Below, in pieces: positions 55,001 to 64,000 of a stretch of DNA of 64,000 nt. The notes beneath the pieces were generated by a model. That model was given only the letters and a program-made list of their open reading frames with translations. It was not told where the DNA came from and made no database searches. The stretch is taken from NCBI GenBank assembly GCA_000827325.1, contig KN832882.1:1-64000 (forward strand), given 5' to 3'. This stretch comes from Oidiodendron maius Zn. Lineage: Eukaryota; Ascomycota; Leotiomycetes; Myxotrichaceae. The position numbers and the translations under genes were made by a program. How positions within the stretch are numbered: the stretch's first letter is position 1; the number at the start of each line of letters is the position of its first letter.

Positions 55001-58000
55001 GCCTACCATAGCTCAGAAGCACGGCCAACCAGTATTTCAATATTGCACCGGGGCAAAAACGCAGCTATGACCGCTCTTCAAGCAGCTGGGGAACTCTGGA
55101 CACGCGGATACCCAATTGACTTAAAGGAAATTAATATGGACCTAATCGATCAACCACACCATGAACCTCAGGTCTTAAATGATCTTCCACCGTATCCATT
55201 CAATCACTCTAAATCTTACTGGCACGAATCCCATTTGGGGAGAGCACATCGTTTCCGTCAATTTGGGCGACGCGACCTTATCGGTGCACCTGCCCTCGAT
55301 TCAACTCCATTTGAACCACGATGGAGAGGCTTTATTCGGATTTCTGAGAACCCATGGCTACTAGACCACCAAGTTCAGAACACTGTCATATACCCAGCCG
55401 CTGGCATGATTGTTATGGTCTTGGAGGCTGCACAGCAATTACGAGATATTAGTCCGATTATAGACGGATATGAAATAAGGAAGATGCATGTCGATAGGGC
55501 AATGATCATTCCCACTATCGCGCATGGCTTAGAAACTGCCCTGAATCTGAGGCTACAGCAGGCTATCCCGGGTGATGCATCACTGAGTTCGTCATATGAG
55601 TTCAGTCAGTATTCCAAAGCACTGAATGCTCCCTGGCAGCAGAACTGTCACGGAATACTGGTAATCCATTATGGAACAGAGGATAGACTTGGTAGTTTCA
55701 TCGAAGAAGAGGTCCGCATTGGTGAATTCCCGGTCAGTTTCAAAAATGTAAAAGCCCTTTGCACAGAATCAATCATACCGAGACAGCTATACGAAACGCT
55801 TGAAAGCATTGGGATGAAATATGGCCCAACGTTCCAAAATATCTCTTGGATCCAGAAGCACGACAACTTCAGTTGCTTTATTGTTCGCATACCCGACACT
55901 AGCGATCGAATGCCAGCCAAATACGAATACCCGCACTTGATACACCCAGCCACTTTAGATGCAATGTTCCAGACCATGTTTGTGGCTGGCAGCGAGCCAA
56001 TGGTTCCGACCTTTCTCGAAGAGATATTTATTTCTGCAGACCTTCCCCAGGGTGCCGGTTGCGAGTTCCATGGTCACTCCCGAGCCACAAGAGATGGGCT
56101 TCGAGATGCCGTGGGGACAATCATCATGTCGGATCATCCAGACGGCAAACCTAAAATTATTGTTAATGGTCTCCACTTTACTGCTCTTTCCACTAGTACG
56201 GACGACTTCTCAAATGCTCGATTCCTGTCAAATCATCATACATTATGCGCAGATCTAGTTTGGAAAGAATGGATTGGCAGTGCAAAAGTGACTACCCTGG
56301 TCGACTGGCTTGATTTGGCTGCTCATCAGAAACCAGGCCTAAATATGTTGGATTGCAGGAGAGCAGGAAGTGACGATGCCACTCCTCCATTGAAGATACT
56401 CGGTCAAAAATCTGAGTTCATACGTCGATTTTGGAGGTACACCTTTGCAACCGCCGACCCTGCCATGTTTGACCAACTTAACCAAACAATAAATGACCGG
56501 AATGAGCCTACTGACTATAAAAAGTTGAGTCTAGATGAAGATGTCGCAAAGCAGGGCTTCACAAAAAGCACATATGATGTAATATTTGCTTTTGCCGACG
56601 GCCACGCACAATGGACTAAATTGGCCTCTTTGTTGAAACCGTCTGGGAAGCTCCTTCTCTTTAGTCAGCCTGTATGCCATGATACCAGAACGGATCATGC
56701 AAGCACACATGTATCGGAAAACTGGACAGAAGGCTCTATCCTGGCAGCAACTATGGAGCCTAGCATCTTCTCTCTGGATTATAGTTTGAAAGAAGGGTTT
56801 TCTTTGACCGACCAAGTAACAGTCCTAAGTCTCAGCCATCCTTCAGCAGCTGTTTTGTCACAACGCGACATTTTACTAGTGTTGCCTAGAAGGCCATCCG
56901 ATAAACTCAAGAAATTGAGTAAGCAACTCAGCGAGACGCTAATGCTTACTGGTGGAGAGGACAGCTGCGTGGAATTACTAGCTCCTGTGCAGACATTTTC
57001 GCAGAAGTTATGTATCCTTCTTCTAGAAATAGACGAACCCTTAGTCTACAAATGGACCAGCGATGAGTTCTATGCGTTCCGAAATATGATCCATAAAGCG
57101 AGAGGCTGTTTATGGATTACTCAAGGCGGGCAAATGAATTCCGGAGTCCCGTTCGCAAGCCCCATCAACAATCTCTTCAGGACAATCCGGTCAGAAGATC
57201 CCCAACAACTTCTGTATACTCTTGACTTGGATGCTAGAACAGATTTGAACTCGAAGTCCACTAGTCGTGCCATAATAACCACTTTCCATGCGTCATTTGA
57301 CCCTCTCATCACGTCGGAGGAGACGGAATATGCAGAGTGTGATGGCAAGGTGTACATTCCTCGCCTTATTCCGCACGAACGTTTAAATTCAGTCATCGAA
57401 AGAGATGGTACTCATCCGAAACCACAACCTCAACCATATTTACAACCTGACAGACCGCTGCGGTTAGAAATTAGCACCCTAGGAGATCTAGAGACTCTAT
57501 ACTTCAATGATGATATCCAACCAGCAGATATCCTTGCTCCGCACGAGGTTGAGATCCGCGTTCGAGCCAGTTGTCTCAGGCCTATAGATGTCAGGACAGC
57601 AATGGGTAAGACATCAAATGATTGCATAGGATTGGACGTTGCTGGAGTGATAAGCCAGGTCGGAGCTTCAGTCTCAAATTTCCGCGTCGGGCAGAGAGTA
57701 GCCTGTATTACCCGCGGAGCTTTCCGATCTCTTGTACGCAGTCACGTCTCGCTTGTTCAATCTATTCCAGATGATATATCGATGGAGATAGCGGCATCCA
57801 TTCCTAGCAACTTCGCAACGGCCAGGTTCGCGATATTAGAGGTTGGTAGGCTGCAGAGAGGCGAATCAGTATTGACTCATCAAGCTGAAAGTGGGCTTGG
57901 ACAAGCGCTAATATATTGGGCGACTTTCGTTGATGCTAAAGTATTTGTAGTTGTCGATTCGGCAAGAATGAAAACACGGTTCGTGGAGATGTACGGACTG

Positions 58001-59801
58001 CAAGAGAACCATGTCTTTGAGGCTTCCCAAGTGAATTATCCCAAAGAAATACTTCGATTAACAGGATCTAAAGGGGTGGATCTGTTGCTGAATACAACTG
58101 GTAGTAATGGCCTTCGTCGTGCATGGAGCTGCGTCAGTGAATGTAGGTTCCCAGCACTACTCTAAATGATGTGCTAAATTTCGCCGCAGTTGGAAGGTTC
58201 GTCGAGCTCAGCAGCTATGAAAGCGAGCGCAGTATGCCCGAGAACGTGATACATCGGCCTAATGTGGCCTACTCGACAGTAGACTTTGATCACATGCTGA
58301 GACTAAATCCTTCGCTTGTCTCACAGCTCCTATCTTCTACCTTCGACAGCATTAGAGAGGGCGCCACGCAAATTATACCGCCTCGAGTGTGGAATTATAG
58401 CGAAATTAAGAAAGCTTTCAGAGAGCTTGAATTGGACATCTCTGATCGCGCTACGGTCCTCCGCGCAAATGATGATGACACGGTCCTGGTGGTCCCTAAG
58501 AATCTACACCCACTGCTGCTTGGCAGCGATGCTACATACGTCCTTGTTGGCGGCCTAGGAGGCCTTGGTCGCAGTTTAGCTAAGCTCCTAGTGAACCACG
58601 GCGCTCGGAATTTGGCATTCATATCGCGCACCGGCGCAACTTCTGAGGAGCAGATTGCATTCCTTATTAACATAGAGAGGGAGGGAACTATTGCTAAAGT
58701 ATATCGATGCGATGTGAGCGACAGAAAACAGCTGGAGGAGACACTTATAAAGTGTGAGGATGAAATGCCCAGAATTCGCGGAGTCATTCATGGTGCAGCT
58801 GTGATCAGAGTATGTGGTATTTTGCGTTAAATAATGACCGGCTAATTTGCTGTAGGATGCCATCTTCGACAATATGACATATGAAGATTGGGTTTCAGCT
58901 ACTCGCCCCAAAATGCAAGGAAGCTGGAATTTGCACGAGCTATTACCGAAGGATCTGAACTTCTTTGTTCTCTTGTCGTCGTCTGCTGGCGTAATGGGTG
59001 CAAGAGGGCAAGCCAATTACAACGCAGGTAACGGATTTCAGGATGCCTTGGCGCATTACAGGCGAAAAATTGGCCTCTCAGCTGTGTCGTTAGATCTTGG
59101 CATCATCCTTGGCGCAGGGGTATGTGCGATATCGCCTTTTTTGGGCATCTGCTAACTAGTAACAGATGGTTGCAGAGGACGAAGACACGTTGAATATTCT
59201 TCGTTCTTCTGGATTCTCTGGTATTCGCGAGAAGGTAGCTTGCCCCTTGTTCCCTCGCGGCTTGACTGACTCGAGGCAGGATTTTCATGCCCTTATATCC
59301 GCCGCGATAACAGGCTACATAGTAGACGATCATGCTACACCACCACAGATCATCGTTGGCACAGGTACCGGTGGACTCGTTAAACAAAATCAAGTCGCAG
59401 ACCCTTACTGGCATCGCGAAGCTCGCTTCTCACTCATGCGCGAGGTTGATGTCGTACCTGACTCAACTGGCCCCACGTCACTGTCCATAAAAGACCATCT
59501 ATCGGAAGCTGGTACAGTCTCCGATGCAGTATCTGCTGTCGTCGTTGGGCTAGCCACCGTCTTGTCGAAGGCGATGAATATGGCAGCTAGTGACATTGAT
59601 ACAAGGAAGCCGGCTAACGCTTACGGCGTTGACTCGTTAGTAGCTGTAGGGACGAGAAACTGGATTCTTAGAGAGACAGGAGTCGATGTTAGCATATTTG
59701 ACATACTAAGTGAGATGTCGTTATTAGATTTAGCAGATAGGATTGTGCTGAACTGCAAGTTTGTAGCGCAGAGTCTCAGGAATAGTGCAGAATCTAGCTA
59801 G
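52085..59801 (+). CDS. Highly reducing type I polyketide synthase
   Basis: Ten exons: 52085-52279, 52331-52387, 52443-52530, 52584-52649, 52698-52900, 52953-53543, 53597-58142, 58190-58809, 58856-59119 and 59166-59801, giving 2421 aa with all phases consistent. Intron 6 is GC..AG. Domains in order: KS (Cys182 in DTGCSASL, His317 in EAHGTGT, His357 in KTNIGHLEG); AT (Ser665 in GHSSGE); DH (His991 in [10 protein letters not shown] with Asn where HxxxGxxxxP has Gly; Asp1188 in LDAMFQ); a degenerate C-methyltransferase (about 1300-1450); ER (SGLG at 1832-1835 where GGVG is usual); KR (GGLGGLGR from 2036, Tyr2177 in ANYNAGN); and ACP (Ser2367 in GVDSL). No thioesterase. It makes a reduced polyketide in the cytosol, and flanking FMO and SDR genes may tailor it. 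Confidence 0.93.
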
Positions 59802-60139
59802 TAATTATAACATGCATACGAAGAGAGAACGGATGAGCGTCGTAGATGACTTCTAACTCATTATTGGTCTTTTGATTAGTTCATCTTCCTGACCCAAGGT
59901 GATCGTCACCTCCTTGTCCGTTACTTGTTGAAACTCGGTCGGATTTTACGTACATGTCAACGTCACCGTTTACGAGCAATCGGGCTGCAATTTTACTTAC
60001 CATGCCATTAAGCTGCACACGCACTAAATCCCAGCCACTCTCACCATCTAGATAAAACTTACTGAACTGCTGTATCTTACGTGTATTCTCATAAACCACA
60101 ACTTTTTAGTACCTCTTACACCAGATTCATTCACTCACC
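59802..60139. other. PKS 3' region and SDR promoter
   Basis: 338 bp between two genes on the same strand. No further gene; a minus-strand frame here lacks an ATG. Confidence 0.6.
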
Positions 60140-61114
60140 ATGGGAGTCACTTGGTCGCAATTTTTCCCTCCCGCACCCACCATCACCGAAGCCACACTTC
60201 CCAGCCAAGAGGGCAGAGTCTTTATAATCACAGGGGGCTACTCTGGTGTCGGGTTTGAGCTATGCGCCATTCTCTATAGAGCTGGAGGAACGGTGTACCT
60301 TGCAGGGCGCGACGAAGAGAAGGGGCAGGCGGCCGTGGTCAAGATCAAGGCCCAGTGCATGACCTCATCAGCGGGCGACGTGATCTTCCTGAAACTCTCC
60401 CTCGATGATTTAGCCAGCATCAAACCCGCAGTTGCCACTTTCATCGCGGCCGAATCCAGACTTGACGTCCTTTTTAACAATGCTGGCGTGTCCAATCCCC
60501 CACGTGGCTCCGTCTCCGCTCAGGGCCACGAGCTGCAGTTAAGTACCAATTGCCTTGGTCCGCATCTACTTACTCAATTGCTTCTCCCAACACTGCGGCG
60601 CACAGCTGCAATCAGCGCGAGCGGCTCAGTCCGCGCGATTTGGACATCCTCGATCGTGGTAGACCTCTCAGCTCCCACCATTGCGATCGAGCTTTCAGAG
60701 TTGGAGCATCCGCACGCGAACCAGCAGCACAATTACGTCAACACCAAAGTCGGGAACTGGTTCCTGGCTAACTCTCTGGCGAACCAAGCTGGAAAGGACG
60801 GCATCTTAAGTCTTGCGCAAAATCCTGGAAATCTCAAGACCGATTTGACGAGGCACCTCCCAGCCATAGTTCCAATACTTACTGCTCCTCTCCTGTACCC
60901 AGCTAGGAATGGCGCATATACGGCTCTCTGGGCTGCGTTTTCGGATAGATTGACCATTCAGGACGGAGGAAAATACATTTTACCCTGGGGCCGTCTCCAT
61001 CCAAACCCTAGAGAGGATCTATTAGCTGCCATGAAGTCGAAAGAGGATGGAGGGACAGGAATCGCAGACGGCTTTATGGAGTATTGCAATAAGCAGATTT
61101 CTGGGTTCAAGTAG
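60140..61114 (+). CDS. Short-chain dehydrogenase/reductase
   Basis: Single exon, 324 aa, ATG 60140. It is of the WW-domain oxidoreductase/retinol dehydrogenase-like SDR type common in fungal secondary-metabolite loci. Visible: the cofactor motif TGGYSGVG (31-38), NNAG (113-116), a Ser near 170 in IWTSSI, and the catalytic Tyr199/Lys203 in YVNTK. It lies 339 bp after the PKS on the same strand, so a ketone or alcohol conversion on the PKS product is likely (inference). Substrate unknown. Confidence 0.88.
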   Translation: MGVTWSQFFPPAPTITEATLPSQEGRVFIITGGYSGVGFELCAILYRAGGTVYLAGRDEEKGQAAVVKIKAQCMTSSAGDVIFLKLSLDDLASIKPAVATFIAAESRLDVLFNNAGVSNPPRGSVSAQGHELQLSTNCLGPHLLTQLLLPTLRRTAAISASGSVRAIWTSSIVVDLSAPTIAIELSELEHPHANQQHNYVNTKVGNWFLANSLANQAGKDGILSLAQNPGNLKTDLTRHLPAIVPILTAPLLYPARNGAYTALWAAFSDRLTIQDGGKYILPWGRLHPNPREDLLAAMKSKEDGGTGIADGFMEYCNKQISGFK

Positions 61115-63085
61115 CGCTTGAATATGAGGGCTATAGCCATGGTCCAGACCCTAGCCGATATTTCCATTCTTCTCAGATACGAGTTGACATAACACGATGA
61201 GTTCGAGGACGTGTCGGGATCCACATTGCCTCCCTCCGGGAACTGGATCATAGATATCGGCACATCATATACTGGTAACTCCCCACATCGAGGAAACATT
61301 GAAGCTGGGACATATACATGTTCTCCAGAAAACGCTCATATTACTACCTCAAATACTCTGGTACTTATACCAATTAGACGGGCGCATCAGAGTGGGACTC
61401 TACGGATAAATTCGGCATATGGCTAGAAAAGTAAAAGATTATGACTTGTGCTAAAAATAATTAAATTGGTTATGAGTGTGACTTTGGCTTTCACTGAGTT
61501 GAAGGGATATGTGAAATTATAAACACAACAAAGATATAAGTGGACCCAAAAATGACTGATCAAATGATAGGCAACCAAAATAAGTTACTTGCGTCGCCTT
61601 TTCAAAAGCATAACTTGACGATATCTCTATGGTATCATGTCGGCCTCGTAAGCTTTAGAATTATTAAGGATGACTGGAATGGACCAGTCAACGCAAGTAG
61701 ACTTTCTTGGTCTAAAGAGGAAGAATGCAAAAGAAAGAGGTATAATAGGGCCTTGAAACACTTTATTAAACCCCAGAAAATTAGAGCCAATTATTAGAGG
61801 CATGCCTTCTAAAACTCGGCCCTTGTCTACTATCATGGCTTTAAAAAGTCTGCGCCTGTTGCTACTCCCGGATCCCTCTATATAGAGAAAGTTCTCGATT
61901 TCAAAACCAGACGAACAAGCTAGGCATCCGCACTCCAAACATAATACCTCCACCCCCCTTTGGTCCAACAGGAATCATTTGCATATCAGCTTCAATCTGC
62001 TTGTATTTCTTCTCTTTTCAACACTACTGCTCTTTTCGGATTTTTGAGCTCTCCTCTTCTCCCAACTTTGGCAGCTGCTTGTATGTCGAACCGGGTCGAA
62101 TAACATAGCGATGAGATTGAGAATATTGCATCCAAGACGCTGCACGCCACTATAGGCCGGTGAATGGGCAAGGCCCTAAAAGTAAATGATGCGATTGCCA
62201 TCAAGCGACCATCTTGGATCAGCACCCTATTCCAGTTAGGGTTATTGACACTGCCAGGGCTACTATCACCACCTCCATTAAGCTGCACAATAGACACGGC
62301 AGGGGTTACGAGAGAGCATACCCTATTCGGCTCGTCGTCCTGGAGAATCGCTGGACTGCCCACATATAGTTATGGTGTTTTCAAAAGAAATTCAAAAAAG
62401 GGAAGGCAAGCGTCTACCTCGAGTCCCGTGGCCATCGCCTTAATTATTCTGGCATTCTACTCATCAGATCTTTCCTGCACAAAATTCAAGTGACGGGAGG
62501 CTACCGTCTGCGTTATTGCCACCGTCTCAGGGGCCACGACTTCGGCCTGCAATTTCCACGGCATATTAGGCGGGCTCTCTTCTAGGAATCTCTCTGTAGC
62601 ACGTAGCATGAGCCCTGGCTCTGTCACCTTTGGGTTGAGTCAGGAATTTATACCCTCCTGAAAGCAGCCTTAAATCAGAGAAAATCCTTGCGAGGCCAGC
62701 GTTTACAGCATTTCAAGATAGGATCGGCAATGTAGGTGAGCTTTCTTTTGCCCAAGTCACAGTCAATAGACAAAGTTGTGAACGTGAAATGATTTATGAC
62801 TTTCTAATCATACGGCACTGTAGCCAATCAGCTTGATGAGGGTTGAACTAAGTCTATCGATCCTTGGCGGTGAGAATTTTCTTTATCGGATATTATAGAA
62901 AATCATGAAACGAAATTCGTGCTCTACCGATAGACTAGTTAGAAGAACGATGAGCCTGAACCCAAAAGCTTCCACGTAACACCATCTCTAAACGCAGCCC
63001 ATAAGGAATGAGCTGTGAGGTGAATCCATTGAATCCGAAAAGCGTCGGGTGGGATCTGTCTATTTATCTCTCACATAGCCTTCAT
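61115..63085. other. Intergenic
   Basis: About 2 kb of AT-rich sequence with short overlapping frames on both strands near 61992-62493, which give unrelated peptides. I see no supportable gene, so the PKS locus may end after the SDR or continue beyond the hydrolase. Confidence 0.5.
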
Positions 63086-64000
63086 TTAGAAGCCTTGACC
63101 TTGCAGCCACTGATGCACACGGCTGTAGGAATCAGGGGCCGAAAATTGATAGTTTAGGCAGTGTCCGCAGTTGGGAATGACATAATAATCGTAGACTGCA
63201 GCATTCGGAAAGAGTTCTCTAGTAGTATCAATGATGCTACCAGGGCCGTTCCCGCAATTTGCCTGGCCGAGTAATGTACTACCCAGTCCACAGAAAGCCG
63301 CATCCTCATTGCCGGTTAGGATGAAGACCTTACCCGTATATGCAGGTGCAGCCGATATACCTGGAAAAGCGGTTAATGCCTCCCCAACACCGACAGTGTC
63401 TGTTTGCGCAAAATCAATATTGTAATTGGCTCTGGAATAATATACATCAGGCCCATAATAGAAGGAAGCTTCACGGTTGGACTTGTCCGTCAGGAGAATA
63501 TACAGTAACGGCAGAGTACTAAAGCGGGCAGGGTCGAACAGTGCTGCTGGAAGAGGAACATCGATAAGAATTCCAGCAAGCGCTTGAGCGATACTCTTGG
63601 AAAAGCCGGTCAAGACAGTGGCGTCTGCGTCGGCGGGAAAGTCCTTTACAAGATTGTTCCCTATAATTGAACCAAAGGAGTGGCCCACAAAAATGACTTT
63701 ATCGAAGGCGCGTGGGAGGACAGTAGTGGTCCCTTGCTTGATATGTTGAATTAGAACATGGGTTGCACGTACATCAAACGGGAGTTGCAACGTCAAGAGC
63801 GGGTCCGGGTGTGAAGAGAGCCCGGTGCCGATGCGGTCGATATTCAGAGTCGGGTAACCTTGCGAGAGAGCGTAATCGACATATGAGAAAGATGACTGAT
63901 TGGTGACTGACAGAGAGCCATCCCAGTACCGTCTATTATATGTAATACCAGGAACCAGCAGTTGAAGAGTATTTGTCCTACTGGGAACCTGGTTGGTGGG
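63086..64000 (-). CDS. Alpha/beta hydrolase, 5' end outside the window
   Basis: The frame is open from the stop at 63086 up to the window end (305 codons seen, start missing). The nucleophile elbow is VGHSFGS, a candidate acid is in LTGNEDAAF, and the catalytic His is in NCGHCLNY near the C-terminus, in the right order for an alpha/beta hydrolase. The upstream part reads LLVPGITYNRRYWDG and INIDRIGTG-like (observed LNIDRIGTG), the usual oxyanion and strand region. Cysteine-rich loops suggest a secreted enzyme. Because the PKS has no thioesterase, a role in product release is possible, but the gene is 2 kb from the SDR and in the opposite orientation. Confidence 0.85.
   Translation of the reverse strand, partial: PTNQVPSRTNTLQLLVPGITYNRRYWDGSLSVTNQSSFSYVDYALSQGYPTLNIDRIGTGLSSHPDPLLTLQLPFDVRATHVLIQHIKQGTTTVLPRAFDKVIFVGHSFGSIIGNNLVKDFPADADATVLTGFSKSIAQALAGILIDVPLPAALFDPARFSTLPLLYILLTDKSNREASFYYGPDVYYSRANYNIDFAQTDTVGVGEALTAFPGISAAPAYTGKVFILTGNEDAAFCGLGSTLLGQANCGNGPGSIIDTTRELFPNAAVYDYYVIPNCGHCLNYQFSAPDSYSRVHQWLQGQGF

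Noticed and set aside
61992-62493. Overlapping frames of 109-123 codons on both strands
   Set aside because: Neither shows a domain, and they shadow each other.

Overview
The window looks like an accessory chromosome region of a filamentous ascomycete (Pezizomycotina). Genes carry many short introns (about 47 to 190 bp, mostly GTRNGT..YAG). The protein families are typically fungal: a Zn2Cys6 regulator, DHA1-type MFS transporters, a highly reducing polyketide synthase (PKS), UstYa/DUF3328-like oxidases, 2EXR/F-box-like proteins, and HET and HET-E-type WD40 relics. Long AT-rich gene-poor stretches, a 178-bp LTR family, a MITE and relics with stop codons lie between the genes. Exon structures were read by eye from frames and splice signals and have not been checked against transcripts.

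Region A (about 1.2-17.2 kb) resembles an aromatic-acid catabolic cluster. It has an FAD-dependent aromatic hydroxylase, two paralogous class II aldolase-fold proteins, two MFS transporters, a Zn2Cys6 regulator and a 2,3-dihydroxybenzoate decarboxylase-like amidohydrolase. The motif CGGGGAGTTAA recurs in the promoters of these genes, which suggests one regulon. The regulator's zinc cluster appears broken by a frameshift.

Region B (about 24.0-28.1 kb) is the most interesting part: a compact, probably undescribed ribosomal-peptide (dikaritin-type) locus. A secreted precursor carries five identical YNVATYGI cores, each followed by the Kex2 signal KR except the last. It is divergently transcribed from a four-exon UstYa-family gene (HQLHC and HIDHC motifs). 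A second membrane protein with two HxxHC motifs lies downstream, beyond a MITE.

Region C (about 29.6-44.5 kb) is mixed: a 2EXR protein, an unrecognised beta-rich protein, a second decarboxylase-type amidohydrolase with an 18-nt microexon, a protein with an NCLAWSMG motif, a MACPF protein, an ATT-repeat assembly gap, relics, and an aldo-keto reductase whose last intron has taken an LTR exactly at its acceptor site.

Region D (about 49-64 kb) is a polyketide locus: a flavin monooxygenase, a 10-exon highly reducing PKS (KS-AT-DH-degenerate cMT-ER-KR-ACP, about 2421 aa), a short-chain dehydrogenase and a secreted-type alpha/beta hydrolase that runs off the window end.
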